DNA of 64,000 nucleotides from Microbacterium sp. SLBN-146 (GTDB lineage Bacteria; Actinomycetota; Actinomycetes; Actinomycetales; Microbacteriaceae). Position 1 is the stretch's first letter, and every line of letters begins with the position of its first letter. Positions 24,670 through 33,573 of this stretch are shown here, in pieces. The stretch lies in assembly GCF_006715145.1 (NCBI RefSeq), contig NZ_VFMR01000001.1:2728001-2792000 (forward strand), given 5' to 3'. The translations under genes and the position numbers were made by a program. Under the pieces are notes generated by a model that ran no database searches, was not told the DNA's origin, and saw nothing but the letters and a program-made list of their open reading frames with translations.

Positions 24670-25323
24670 ATGCGCCAGAACCCGAGTTTCACGATGACGG
24701 ACGTCGGCGAGATCCGCCGGCTCATCGTGCGTCACCCGTGGGTCACGATCGTCAGCAGCACCGATGACGGCTTGATCGCGTCGCACTACGCGGTCCTCCT
24801 GGACCCCGACCGCGACGACCTCACGATCCTGGGTCACGTCGGCCGGCCCGACGACCTCCTCCACGGGCTCGGTGAGCGCGAACTCCTCGTGGTGGTGCAG
24901 GGACCGCACGGGTACGTCTCGCCCGGCTGGTACGGAGACGGCACCCAGGTCCCGACGTGGAACTTCGTCTCCGCGCATTTGTCCGGCGTGCCCGAAATCC
25001 TCAGCCGCGAGGAGAATCTCCGCGTCCTCGAGCGTCTCGTCGCCCACTTCGAGGAGCGCATGCCGGAACCACGCCTCATGTGGGCACCGCCCAACGATCC
25101 CGCCCTCGTCGAGCGCCTCGAGCGCGGGACGGTCGGCTTCCGGCTGACACCCACGAAGGTCGTCGCCAAGCGCAAGCTGAGTCAGAACAAGACGCCCGAC
25201 GCCGTCGAGACGATCATCCGAGAGCTGTCAGGGAACGAGCGGTGGGCGAACCCCGAGCTGGCGGACGAGATGCGCCGCGCGCACGAGGCGATGGCTGCGG
25301 CGAAAGAGCGCGGCGCACGATGA
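24670..25323 (+). CDS. FMN-binding (PaiB-like) family protein
   Basis: A 217-residue protein of the FMN-binding negative transcriptional regulator group (PaiB of Bacillus). Motifs: MTDVGEIRRLIVRHPWVTIVSS at the start, IASHYAVLLD, the GHVGRPD turn, and YVSPGWYGDGTQVPTWNF, the flavin-reading stretch of the family. Whether it regulates transcription or acts as a flavin oxidoreductase is not known for most members. It overlaps the next gene by ATGA. A small gap separates it from the Nei/Fpg gene, so the run rpiB-nei-paiB-amidohydrolase is likely one transcript. Confidence 0.87.
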   Translation: MRQNPSFTMTDVGEIRRLIVRHPWVTIVSSTDDGLIASHYAVLLDPDRDDLTILGHVGRPDDLLHGLGERELLVVVQGPHGYVSPGWYGDGTQVPTWNFVSAHLSGVPEILSREENLRVLERLVAHFEERMPEPRLMWAPPNDPALVERLERGTVGFRLTPTKVVAKRKLSQNKTPDAVETIIRELSGNERWANPELADEMRRAHEAMAAAKERGAR

Positions 25324-26804
25324 TCGGGACGATTCGTGCGGTGCGGGTGTCCGGACCTGGCCGCGAACTGCTGCCCGACGACGAGCCCACCGACATCTTC
25401 ATCGAGGACGGGCGGATCAGCGACATCGCTCCGACCGGAGCGCTGCGTCCGCGCGGCGAGATTCTCGAGGGGGAGGGGACGCACCTCGTCCCGGGACTCT
25501 GGGATCACCACGTCCACGTCGTGCAATGGGCCCTCGCTGCCGGGAGGCATGATCTCGAGGGCGCGACGAGCGCCGCCCATGCCGCGCGGCTCATGGCGGG
25601 CGCTCCGGTCTTCGCCGACGGGCGCCGCATCGGCACGGGCTTCCGCGATGCGTTCTGGCCGGACGAACCGACGCTCGCGATGCTGGATGCCGCGACCGGC
25701 GACGTTCCCACGTACCTCATCAACGCGGACGTCCACAGCGTGTGGCTCAACAGTGCTGCGCTGCGCCGAGAGGGACACCAGCTGGATGGCACAGGGATCC
25801 TCCGCGAGGAGCCCGCTTTCGAAATCTCCCGTCGGCTGAACGCCATCGATCCGGTCGACGGCGATCGCTTCGTCGAACGGATGGCGAAGGATGCCGCGTC
25901 CCGCGGTGTCGTCGGACTCGTCGACCTGGACATGGACTGGAATGAAGCCGCGTGGGCGCGGCGCGTGAACAAGGGTTTCGACGCGCTTCGTGTCGAGTTC
26001 GGGATCTACCCGATGTTCCTCGACCGGGCGCTGAACGAAGGGCTCTCGACAGGCGACCCGGCACGCGGGACGAATGGCGGACTGACACGCGTCGGCCCCC
26101 TCAAAGTCATCAGCGACGGATCGCTCGGCACCCGCACGGCGGCGTGCACGCACCCCTACGGCACGGACACGCACGATCACGGCGTGCTGACGATCGATCC
26201 CGGAACGCTCTTCGAACTCATGAGCCGCGCGACGGCGGGCGGCATCGCCTGCGCGATCCACGCGATCGGCGATGTCGCCAACTCTCACGCACTGGACGCT
26301 TTCCAGAGCACTGGCGCGTGGGGGACGATTGAGCACGCCCAGCTCGTCGCGCACGCCGATATCCCTCGCTTCGCCCGGCTCGGAGTCGGTGCGAGCGTCC
26401 AGCCCGAGCATGCCCTCGACGACCGCGACCTCACCGACACCATCTGGGCTGGTCAGACGGCGCTGCCCTACCCTCTGCGTTCGCTCGCGGATTCAGGCGC
26501 CAACCTGCTGTTCGGCTCGGACGCGCCCGTGTCGCCCCTCGATCCGTGGGCAGCCATGGCGGGTGCGGTGTTCCGCGCGCGCGGCGGTCGTGAGCCCTGG
26601 CGTCCCGAGGAGGCGGTGTCGATCGAGACGGCGCTCGCGGCATCCACCCATGGTGGGTCGGCCGACCCCGCGCGCATCGAAGTGGGTGCCGTCGCCGATC
26701 TCGCCCTGTGCGCCGCCGACCCGCTCGCGGCCGATGAGACGGGACTCCGTGACATGGATGTCGTGGCGACGCTTCTCGCCGGACGACTCACGCATCGCGC
26801 CTGA
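25320..26804 (+). CDS. Amidohydrolase, YtcJ-type
   Basis: A 494-residue metal-dependent hydrolase of the TIM-barrel amidohydrolase superfamily. A beta-sandwich N-terminal part (DIFIEDGRISDIAPTG) leads into the metal-binding WDHHVHVV motif. Further ligands lie in IKVISDGSLGTRTAA, the AIHAIGDVANSHALDAFQS motif, and GSDAPVSPLDPWAAM near the end. The substrate is unknown; related proteins hydrolyse formamides, carbamates or cyclic amides. ATG at 25320 overlaps the previous stop (ATGA). Confidence 0.9.
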   Translation: MIGTIRAVRVSGPGRELLPDDEPTDIFIEDGRISDIAPTGALRPRGEILEGEGTHLVPGLWDHHVHVVQWALAAGRHDLEGATSAAHAARLMAGAPVFADGRRIGTGFRDAFWPDEPTLAMLDAATGDVPTYLINADVHSVWLNSAALRREGHQLDGTGILREEPAFEISRRLNAIDPVDGDRFVERMAKDAASRGVVGLVDLDMDWNEAAWARRVNKGFDALRVEFGIYPMFLDRALNEGLSTGDPARGTNGGLTRVGPLKVISDGSLGTRTAACTHPYGTDTHDHGVLTIDPGTLFELMSRATAGGIACAIHAIGDVANSHALDAFQSTGAWGTIEHAQLVAHADIPRFARLGVGASVQPEHALDDRDLTDTIWAGQTALPYPLRSLADSGANLLFGSDAPVSPLDPWAAMAGAVFRARGGREPWRPEEAVSIETALAASTHGGSADPARIEVGAVADLALCAADPLAADETGLRDMDVVATLLAGRLTHRA

Positions 26805-26806
26805 CC

Positions 26807-28087
26807 TCAGGAGTCGGCCGCCGCGCCAGGCGATCCAGGTGCGCGGACTTCCAGCAGTGGCGCTCTCGTCACGAGGAGCCACGTGGGAAGCACGATGACG
26901 CACAGAATGGGGAGCAGGCCGATGTCTCCCGTGAGCGCGACGCCCAGGAAGAGTGCGATCCAGCCGTCACGCGTCGCGAGCAGGACGATTCCCATCCCGC
27001 CGCACGCGATCGCCAGGCCGAGCGGCACGGACGGGAAGAGGGCGTGCGCACAGAGGCCGACGGCCACGCCGATGAAGACGGCCGGGAAGATGCGGCCGCC
27101 GCGGAACCCTGCGGAGGCCGCCACCACGAGCGCGATGAGCTTGATCCCGGCGAAGAGTGCCAGCTGTCCCGCCGAATAGTCCTCGGGATGGGCAATGAGC
27201 TCACCCGTTTCCTCGAGACCCTTGAAGAGCGTGAGCGGGCCGCCGATCACGCCGAGAAGACCCAGGACGAGACCGCCCAGCGTCGTGAAGAGAATCGGAT
27301 TTCGAAGAGAGTGGAACAGCCGGTGCACCCGGGGGAGCGCCCACGCCGCCGCGATCCCGAGCCCTGCCGACACTGCCGCGATAGCGAACCCGCTCAGCAG
27401 ATCGATCGCGTTCGGGCCCGTGTAGGCCGGGACGTCGAAAGCGAGGGCGGGTGAACCCAGCATCCGCATCGTGATTGCACCCGCGGCCGCCGCCGCGACA
27501 GGGAGGAACAGCTTGTCCCAGAGCGATCCGCCGCCGCGGACCGCCGCCACGGTACCGGTGAGGACGAGGGCGGCGGCGACGGGCGTGCCGAACAGGGCGC
27601 CGATGGTCGCCGCGGATGCGAGGAGGACGGCGACGTTCGTCGGCACCGCGCGCACGAAGCGCGCGCAGAGGGCGACCGCGATCGCGCAGTTGATCGCGAT
27701 GATGGGGTTCTCAGGGCCGAGGCTCACACCTCCCGCGAGTCCGAGCACCGCCGCGAGGGCGACGCTCGGCACGGCGCGGATCGGGGGCGGCGGGGAGTCC
27801 AGCTCCGTCGTCGCGGAGTCCTGGCCTCCGTGGCCGGGCACGAACCGCACGACGAGTCCGACCGCCGCGCCCGTGAGGGTCAAGACCGCCACGATGAGCC
27901 ACGGACTGTCCTGGGGGATGCCCAGCGCGTCGGGTGCGGTCTCCCAGAGGCCGGTTTGCAGCACCTCCGCGATCCGTTCGAGGCCCCACAAGACCAGAGC
28001 GGAGAGCACCCCGATCATGAGGGCCGGAAGGGACATCACGAGCAGCGTGCGGACGCTCAGCGAACCGAGCGGCTCCTGATCCGGCAT
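26807..28087 (-). CDS. ClC family chloride channel/transporter
   Basis: A 426-residue membrane protein with about ten to twelve hydrophobic helices. It contains the GGVSLGPENPI motif, the ClC GxExP anion and gate region where the Glu acts in gating or proton transfer; the usual GKEGP is changed here to GPENP. The second signature GFRGGRIFPAVFIGVAVG is also present. It probably moves chloride, or another small anion, in exchange with protons. A sensor or channel distinction cannot be made. Start ATG at 28087 has a GAGAGGACG ribosome site. Convergent with the amidohydrolase, with two bases between stops. Confidence 0.9.
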   Translation of the reverse strand: MPDQEPLGSLSVRTLLVMSLPALMIGVLSALVLWGLERIAEVLQTGLWETAPDALGIPQDSPWLIVAVLTLTGAAVGLVVRFVPGHGGQDSATTELDSPPPPIRAVPSVALAAVLGLAGGVSLGPENPIIAINCAIAVALCARFVRAVPTNVAVLLASAATIGALFGTPVAAALVLTGTVAAVRGGGSLWDKLFLPVAAAAAGAITMRMLGSPALAFDVPAYTGPNAIDLLSGFAIAAVSAGLGIAAAWALPRVHRLFHSLRNPILFTTLGGLVLGLLGVIGGPLTLFKGLEETGELIAHPEDYSAGQLALFAGIKLIALVVAASAGFRGGRIFPAVFIGVAVGLCAHALFPSVPLGLAIACGGMGIVLLATRDGWIALFLGVALTGDIGLLPILCVIVLPTWLLVTRAPLLEVRAPGSPGAAADS

Positions 28088-28123
28088 CCGCGTCCTCTCC
28101 TCGGTTCACCATAGGGGAGACGC

Positions 28124-28163
28124 GATGACGGGGTCGAGACCTTTCGATCTCGACCCCGTCATC
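28124..28163 (-). terminator. Hairpin after dps
   Basis: Perfect 16-bp inverted repeat with a loop of eight: GATGACGGGGTCGAGA (28124-28139) and its complement (28148-28163). It lies eleven bases past the dps stop and before the ClC start on the minus strand. Confidence 0.75.
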
Positions 28164-28174
28164 ACGCGGAGGGA

Positions 28175-28660
28175 TTACTCGGCGAGGTGCGCGAAGAGGA
28201 ACCAGCGGTCCTTCTCGAGCGACTCCTTGATGGCGATCGCGACATCCTGGCTCGTCAGGTCGATCTCGTCGAGCCCGTCGATCGCGGCCTGTGTGTCGAT
28301 GATGACGGCGTCCATGTCCGCGATCACGTTGCGGATCAGCGCCTCCCACTGCGTGAACCCTGCCGGCACCGCGGTGGGCTTGGCCTTCTCGGCGATCGTC
28401 GCGACACGCGCGTCGATCGGGAGACCGAGCGCGACGATCCGCTCCGCGGCGCTGTCCGCGCCGTTCTGCGCGTTCGTGACGAGAGTGTCGAGGAGCTCGT
28501 GGATCGCGATGAAGTTCGCGCCGCGCACATTCCAGTGCGCCTGCTTGCCGTTCACGGCAAGGCCCTGCAGGCCGAGGACAACAGGGGTGAGGAACTGGGC
28601 GGTCGCCGCGGCGACGGTGGGGTCGGCGGCGGTTGCGGGGGTGGTGTTGGTGTTCGTCAT
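28175..28660 (-). CDS. dps: DNA starvation/stationary-phase protection protein Dps
   Basis: A 161-residue ferritin-like protein that oxidises iron and stores it in a 12-mer shell, and protects DNA. The ferroxidase ligands are in QAHWNVRGANFIAIHELLDTL (His and acidic residues of one subunit) and its partner helix. The Thr/Ala-rich N-terminus (about 20 residues) is short and lacks the Lys-rich DNA-binding tail of E. coli Dps. ATG 28660 has GGAGG eight bases upstream. A strong terminator follows the stop. Stand-alone on the minus strand. Confidence 0.94.
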   Translation of the reverse strand: MTNTNTTPATAADPTVAAATAQFLTPVVLGLQGLAVNGKQAHWNVRGANFIAIHELLDTLVTNAQNGADSAAERIVALGLPIDARVATIAEKAKPTAVPAGFTQWEALIRNVIADMDAVIIDTQAAIDGLDEIDLTSQDVAIAIKESLEKDRWFLFAHLAE

Positions 28661-28816
28661 AGTGTCGCCTCCATGCTCCGGGGCGCTGCACTCGGTCGCG
28701 CAGTCTTCCCCTCGGGATGCAACGCTACTCAGGCGGTCGCATTCCGCAAGCAAGAGAAGGCTCCTCTAACACGTCTCACGGCGGCCGGTCGGCCGGGTCT
28801 CCACGGCGCTAACGAC

Positions 28817-28822
28817 TAACGT
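28817..28822 (+). promoter_or_regulatory. Leaderless -10 of the acyltransferase gene
   Basis: TAACGT followed by six bases and the GTG at 28829. This supports the GTG start. Confidence 0.5.
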
Positions 28823-28828
28823 CGAGGA

Positions 28829-30973
28829 GTGCCCTCCGCTGACCACGACCTCGGACCGCAGAATCTCGGCAAGCCGGCGCGCGTCGTCGCCCGCGAGCCG
28901 CGGACTGCGTCTCCGGAGCACGCCGAACCCTCACGTTTCATTCCCCACGTCCAGGGTCTCCGCGCCATCGCCGTGCTGTTCGTCGTGCTCTACCACTTCT
29001 GGCCGGCGCGCCTCCCCGGTGGCTACGTCGGCGTCGACGTGTTCTTCGTCATCTCAGGGTTCCTCATCTCGGCCCACCTCATGCGAGAACTCACCGCGAC
29101 GGGCACCGTGCGCCTCGGACAGTTCTGGGCCCGGCGCGCACGCCGGCTCCTGCCCGCCTCACTGCTCGTGCTCCTCTTCTGCGCTCTCGTCGCGGCATCG
29201 CCTTACCTGACGCCGACCTCGGCACTTCCGAACGAAGTGCAGGAGATCCTCGCGTCGACGTTCTATGTCGAGAACTGGTTCCTCGCGCTCACCTCCGCCG
29301 ACTACCTCAACCACGCCGGCGACCCGACGACGGTGCAGCACTACTGGTCGCTCTCTCTCGAAGAGCAGTTCTACGTGCTGTGGCCGCTCATCATGCTCGC
29401 CGCTGCCTGGGTCGGTGTGAAGTACTTCCGCGGCGCTCAGAGGCGGGCCGTGCTCCTCGCGCTCGCAGCTGTCACGGTGGCATCCTTCGTCTTCGGCGTC
29501 ATCTTCACGATCACCGACCCGGCCCCTGCCTACTTCGTGACGTTCGGAAGGATGTGGCAGTTCGGGGTGGGAGCGCTCGTCGCACTCGTGCCCGTGTTGC
29601 GGGTGCGCAACGCGTGGGGCAGTTTCGTGCTGGGGTGGGCCGGTGTCCTGACGCTTCTCTACGTCGCGTTCACCTTCGACGGGCAGACGCCGTTCCCCGG
29701 CTACATGGCACTCCTGCCGACCCTCGGAGCTGCCGCCATCATCTCGGCTTCGAACACCGACCGCTGGTGGTATCCGACGCGCGTCCTCGGCGTTCGGCCG
29801 GCGCGCTTCATCGGAGACATCTCGTACTCCCTGTACCTCTGGCACTGGCCGCTCATCATCATCGCGCCGTCCGTGCCGTTCTGGGGTCTGACGATCTACC
29901 ACCGCGTCGCGCTTCTCGTGCTGTGCTTCGTTCTCGCATGGCTCACGAAGCGCTTCGTGGAGGACCCCATGCGGAGCCTCAAGGCGCTCACCACGAGACC
30001 CGCGCGCGTGACGTTGTGGGCGTCTCTCGCCGCGATGCTGTTGGTCGCGGGCGTCACGACGGCCGGGTGGGCGGCCAACGCGCCCGCCTACACCGCCGGT
30101 GTCCAGGCGATCGAGGACCTGCGCGAGAACCCCCCGGAGTGCTTCGGAGCGGCATCCGTACTCGACCCCGCGTGCAGCGGGGCGGATTTCGGGGCAGACG
30201 TCCTGCCGGCGCCGGGATTCGCGGGAGTGGATCGCCCAGGAGACGCGGAGTGCTTCATCCAGCTGAACGACGCGCGTGCGCAGGCGTGCGAGTTCGGGTC
30301 GGACGCGCCCGATGCCCCGCGGATCGCGCTGATCGGCGACAGTCACGCGTACCAGTTGCTGCCGACGTTCCAGCGACTCGCCGACGAGCGGGGCTGGCAC
30401 CTGACGACGTGGTTCAAGGGTGCGTGCCCGTGGAGCACGACACCCCTCTCCACGCCGGGTGCGTTCGGTGCCGCGTGCACCGAGTGGCGGGACGGCGTGC
30501 GCGCAGACCTCGCCGATCGCGACATCGATGCCGTCTTCACAGCGGCGATCGCATCAACCCCGTACTCCTCAGCCGGTTTCGACTCCTCGTACGACGCCGC
30601 CGTCGCGGGCTACCTCGGTGCCTGGCAGGAGGTGCTCGACCGCGGCATCCCCGTGATCACCGTCGTCGACAACCCCGTGTGGGAGACGGATCCCAACAAA
30701 TGCCTGCGCACTCGGGCGCAGAGCGAGTGCGATGCACCGCGGTCGGATGTCCTCGTGACCGACGATCCTCTGCGGGCGGCGGCATCCGGCGTCGAGGGCG
30801 TGACGCTGCTCGACTTCACCGACGTGTACTGCGACGACGAGGTGTGCTGGCCGGTGGTCGGCGGCGCGAACATCTATCGCGACCAGGACCACCTGACGGT
30901 GACCTTCGCTGACACGCTCGCGCCCTGGTACGCCGATGCCATCGAGTCAGCGTTGGAAACACGAGCGGGCTAA
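28829..30973 (+). CDS. OafA-type O-acyltransferase fused to an SGNH domain
   Basis: A 714-residue protein. Residues ~45-440 form an acyltransferase-3 domain with about ten to eleven transmembrane helices. The conserved RAIAVLFVVLYHFWP lies at the first helix and YVGVDVFFVISGFLI near the second. Residues ~445-714 form an extracellular SGNH hydrolase-like domain: GDSHAYQLLP near 504 (the Ser) and DQDHLT near 685 (Asp and His). The pair is typical of enzymes that O-acetylate cell-wall or exopolysaccharide sugars. GTG 28829 fits the leaderless -10. It is followed by the gamma-carbonic anhydrase gene, whose -10 hexamer overlaps this gene's TAA. Confidence 0.92.
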   Translation: MPSADHDLGPQNLGKPARVVAREPRTASPEHAEPSRFIPHVQGLRAIAVLFVVLYHFWPARLPGGYVGVDVFFVISGFLISAHLMRELTATGTVRLGQFWARRARRLLPASLLVLLFCALVAASPYLTPTSALPNEVQEILASTFYVENWFLALTSADYLNHAGDPTTVQHYWSLSLEEQFYVLWPLIMLAAAWVGVKYFRGAQRRAVLLALAAVTVASFVFGVIFTITDPAPAYFVTFGRMWQFGVGALVALVPVLRVRNAWGSFVLGWAGVLTLLYVAFTFDGQTPFPGYMALLPTLGAAAIISASNTDRWWYPTRVLGVRPARFIGDISYSLYLWHWPLIIIAPSVPFWGLTIYHRVALLVLCFVLAWLTKRFVEDPMRSLKALTTRPARVTLWASLAAMLLVAGVTTAGWAANAPAYTAGVQAIEDLRENPPECFGAASVLDPACSGADFGADVLPAPGFAGVDRPGDAECFIQLNDARAQACEFGSDAPDAPRIALIGDSHAYQLLPTFQRLADERGWHLTTWFKGACPWSTTPLSTPGAFGAACTEWRDGVRADLADRDIDAVFTAAIASTPYSSAGFDSSYDAAVAGYLGAWQEVLDRGIPVITVVDNPVWETDPNKCLRTRAQSECDAPRSDVLVTDDPLRAAASGVEGVTLLDFTDVYCDDEVCWPVVGGANIYRDQDHLTVTFADTLAPWYADAIESALETRAG

Positions 30974-30976
30974 GGT
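30971..30976 (+). promoter_or_regulatory. Leaderless -10 of the gamma-carbonic anhydrase gene
   Basis: TAAGGT overlaps the stop codon of the acyltransferase gene (TAA 30971-30973) and is seven bases before the ATG at 30984. Confidence 0.5.
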
Positions 30977-30983
30977 CTGAGCC

Positions 30984-31520
30984 ATGACTGTTGCCGCGGG
31001 TGCGTCGATCCTTTCCGTCGGCGGGAGTTCGCCCATCCTCGACCCGTCGTCCTTCGTCGCGTCGGGTGCCCGCGTCATCGGCGCCGTCACCCTCGGCGCC
31101 GGCGCGAGCGTCTGGTACAACGCCGTCCTTCGCGCTGACGGTGATGCCATCACGATCGGCGCCGGAAGCAATCTGCAGGACAACGTGTCCGTGCACGTCG
31201 ATCGTGGGTCACCCGTCGTCATCGGAGAGAACGTTTCCGTCGGGCACAATGCCGTCGTCCACGGGTGCACGGTCGAAGACGGGTCACTCATCGGGATGGG
31301 GAGCGTCATCCTGTCGGGCGCCGTCATCGGCGCGGGATCGCTCGTGGCCGCCGGCGCCGTCGTGCTCGAGGGTACGGAGATCCCACCAGGGTCCCTCGTC
31401 GCGGGCGTGCCGGGGAAAGTGCGGAGACCGCTCACGGACGACGAACGCGACAGCATCCTGAACAACGCGGATGCCTATCGTGCGCACACCGCCGCTCACG
31501 AAGAGGCCGTCGACATGTAG
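30984..31520 (+). CDS. Gamma-type carbonic anhydrase family protein
   Basis: A 178-residue left-handed beta-helix protein with hexapeptide repeats, for example RADGDAITIGAGSNLQDN and HVDRGSPVVIGENVSVG. The zinc-ligand His positions of gamma-carbonic anhydrases are seen in DNVSVHVD and VSVGHNAVVHGC. The family includes true carbonic anhydrases and acetyltransferase-like members (YrdA, PaaY), so the chemical role is not settled. It directly follows the acyltransferase, which may be coincidence. Confidence 0.85.
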   Translation: MTVAAGASILSVGGSSPILDPSSFVASGARVIGAVTLGAGASVWYNAVLRADGDAITIGAGSNLQDNVSVHVDRGSPVVIGENVSVGHNAVVHGCTVEDGSLIGMGSVILSGAVIGAGSLVAAGAVVLEGTEIPPGSLVAGVPGKVRRPLTDDERDSILNNADAYRAHTAAHEEAVDM

Positions 31521-31614
31521 CGGTTCACACCGCGCGTCCGACTGGGGAGGACGGCGCTGGCTCGGCAACACATGTCTGGTTCACGCGTCACCAAAGCAGA
31601 AGGAGCGCCTCCCC

Positions 31615-32937
31615 GTGGTCGACTACTATCTCTCGGCTGCCGGCGCCGACGGCAATCCCGGATCATCCGCTGCGCCCTGGCGTTCGCTCACGAGGCTGAA
31701 CGCCGCGTTCGCGAGCGGAGCGATCAAGCTCGGTGATCGCGTTCTGCTGCGGCGCGGTGATGTCTTCCCGGGGCGACTGCGTCAGCCCGACATGCTCGAC
31801 CCCACCCGCACGGGGTGGTTGCGGATCTCGGCGTACGGCGACGGCGCTGCGCCTGTCATCGACGGGTACAAGTACATCGTCAGCTGGACGCAGCACTCGG
31901 CCGATGTCTGGAAGGTCCACTACAAGGCCTCGAGTGCGGGCGTGAGCTACCAGGGATACGACTCCGCGCAAGGCGAGGGCGACGTCGGACATCTGCTCGT
32001 CGATGGCGCCGTGCGAGGAGTGCGACGCACGGCACTGAGCGGGATGACCACGCAGTGGGACTTCTACTCGGGCGGCGGGGTCCTGTATGTCAAGTCGTCG
32101 AGGAACCCCTCCGTGCTGGCAGGACAGGTCGCCGTCGCCGTCGACGGCGACGGCAGCAACCAGCGCTCGGGCGTGTGGCTCTCGGATGTCGTGCTGCGCG
32201 GACACGGAGGACACGGCGTCGCCGCGCCCGGTTCCGGCGGCACGCGGCGTTCGAACATCACGGGGTGCGAGATCTACAACTGCGGGGGAGCCGCCCTCGA
32301 CGGCTACGGGAACGGCAGCGTGCGGTACGGAAACGGCATCCAGGCCTGGGTCGATTCGCGGGACATGCTCATCGAGAACAATCGGGTCCACGACTGCTAT
32401 GACGTCGCGATCACGCTGCAAGGCGGCGAGGCGGGACGCACCCAGGTGCTGTCCGACATCGTCATCCGCCTCAACACGACCTACCGCTGCTCGCAGGGAC
32501 TCGAGTTCTGGTACGGGGGAGAGGGGCCGGGGTTCGTCCGGTGCCTCGTGGAGCGCAACTACGTGCTCTTCTCGGGCTACGGATGGGGCGGCACGGTCCG
32601 ACCCGAGCAGGAGTCGCGCGTTCACCTTCTTACGTTCGGATGGGGGACGACGGCAGATCTGCAGTTGCGGCAGAACGGCTTCTACGACGCCTACACGGCG
32701 TACCGCTTCTCATCGGAGAAGCCGTCCGGGCTTGCCGGCGTGAGCAACGTCATCGCGATGAAGGCGGGTGTGCGGATGTCCTACCAGCGCTCCGAGACGA
32801 TCGGCCAGGCGACCGCGTGGGCCAAGGCGGACGGGCACGAGAAGACCATGAAGACCCTCGTCCTCCCGACCGGCGGAGGATATGCGGACTCCCACGTCAC
32901 AGCGGCGATCGCTCATCTGAAGCAGCTCGGTATCTAG
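31615..32937 (+). CDS. Right-handed beta-helix (pectate lyase-like) protein
   Basis: A 440-residue protein that starts straight into a domain typical of parallel beta-helix proteins: VDYYLSAAGADGNPGSSAAPWRSL, close to the YYVSPSGxDxNPGTxxxPW opening of secreted polysaccharide lyases. Repeated N-I/V-I-E-N-N type rungs follow, for example NITGCEIYNCGG, MLIENNRVHDCYD and VIRLNTTYRCS. It would act on, or bind, a polysaccharide. No signal peptide or lipobox is visible at the chosen start, which is odd for this fold. GTG 31615 has AAGGAG about ten bases upstream; the frame is open 48 codons further up, but that stretch does not look like a signal peptide either. Confidence 0.75.
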   Translation: MVDYYLSAAGADGNPGSSAAPWRSLTRLNAAFASGAIKLGDRVLLRRGDVFPGRLRQPDMLDPTRTGWLRISAYGDGAAPVIDGYKYIVSWTQHSADVWKVHYKASSAGVSYQGYDSAQGEGDVGHLLVDGAVRGVRRTALSGMTTQWDFYSGGGVLYVKSSRNPSVLAGQVAVAVDGDGSNQRSGVWLSDVVLRGHGGHGVAAPGSGGTRRSNITGCEIYNCGGAALDGYGNGSVRYGNGIQAWVDSRDMLIENNRVHDCYDVAITLQGGEAGRTQVLSDIVIRLNTTYRCSQGLEFWYGGEGPGFVRCLVERNYVLFSGYGWGGTVRPEQESRVHLLTFGWGTTADLQLRQNGFYDAYTAYRFSSEKPSGLAGVSNVIAMKAGVRMSYQRSETIGQATAWAKADGHEKTMKTLVLPTGGGYADSHVTAAIAHLKQLGI

Positions 32938-32991
32938 GGCGGCGCGCCGGCTCACCGCGGTTCATGCGCCCGCCCGACGCACCACCGACGC

Positions 32992-33048
32992 TCACTTGTC
33001 GCAAAGGGCGGCCGACAATGCGCGGGAGTCGCCACTTGCGACAAGTGA
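32992..33048 (+). repeat. 13-bp inverted repeat in a gene-free gap
   Basis: TCACTTGTCGCAA (32992-33004) and its complement TTGCGACAAGTGA (33036-33048), separated by 31 bases, in the gap between the beta-helix gene and tRNA-Gly. The inner right side also reads CACTTGCGACAAGTG. The rest of 32938-33154 holds no gene that I can support. Confidence 0.85.
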
Positions 33049-33154
33049 ACGGGCTGGTGGGCGCTCACGGCGCTCGACAACTGAGCGACCTGCGGAGGAC
33101 ACGGCCGTGCCACTCGCTGTGACAGCCGCGACGACGAGTAAGGCGATGAGGTGG

Positions 33155-33225
33155 AGGGGCTGACGGGAATCGAACCCGCATCATTAGTTTGGAAGACTAA
33201 GGCTTTACCACTAAGCTACAGCCCC
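33155..33225 (-). tRNA. tRNA-Gly(TCC)
   Basis: A 71-base cloverleaf on the minus strand, acceptor GGGGCTG/CAGCCCC, anticodon loop CTTCCAA (anticodon TCC), which reads GGA and GGG. It has the short D loop typical of tRNA-Gly. Confidence 0.93.
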
Positions 33226-33410
33226 GGATTTCGGCCGATCACGGCCGACAAATCGGGTATTCAATTGTCATGTTACGCCGAGCTGCAAGACGCGGCATCC
33301 GAAAGTCTAACGGACGGAAACGGCGTCTCCGAACACGCGGGGTTCGTGCAGGATCGTGTCGGCTAGACTGCTCAGGGCCGTTTCGTGTCCGCGTACGCGC
33401 GCGACCTGCC
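33226..33410. other. 185-bp gap between tRNA-Gly and tRNA-Pro
   Basis: Holds the 5' leader of tRNA-Gly (minus strand) with CCCGGATTTCGGCCG folding against CGGCCG...AATCGGG. On the plus strand a TAGACT hexamer at 33364-33369 is a likely -10 for tRNA-Pro and the downstream tig transcript. No protein gene is seen. Confidence 0.5.
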
Positions 33411-33484
33411 CGGGGCGTAGCTCAGCTTGGTAGAGCGCCCGCTTTGGGAGCGGGAGGCCGCAGGTTCAAATCCTGTCGCCCCGA
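33411..33484 (+). tRNA. tRNA-Pro(TGG)
   Basis: A 74-base cloverleaf, acceptor CGGGGCG/CGCCCCG, anticodon loop TTTGGGA (anticodon TGG), and T arm GCAGGTTCAAATCCTGT. Located 89 bp before tig in the same orientation; one transcript may carry both. Confidence 0.95.
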
Positions 33485-33573
33485 CGTCACGACCCCCGCT
33501 CGGGGATCCGAGACCCACAGACCCTTCAGCCCCAGCGCGCATGCGCGCGGTCACACGAGGAGAACGAAAAGGC

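Noticed and set aside
29380..30912. A 510-residue plus-strand frame inside the acyltransferase gene
   Set aside because: Alternative frame of a strongly matching OafA/SGNH gene; Arg-rich, no homology visible.
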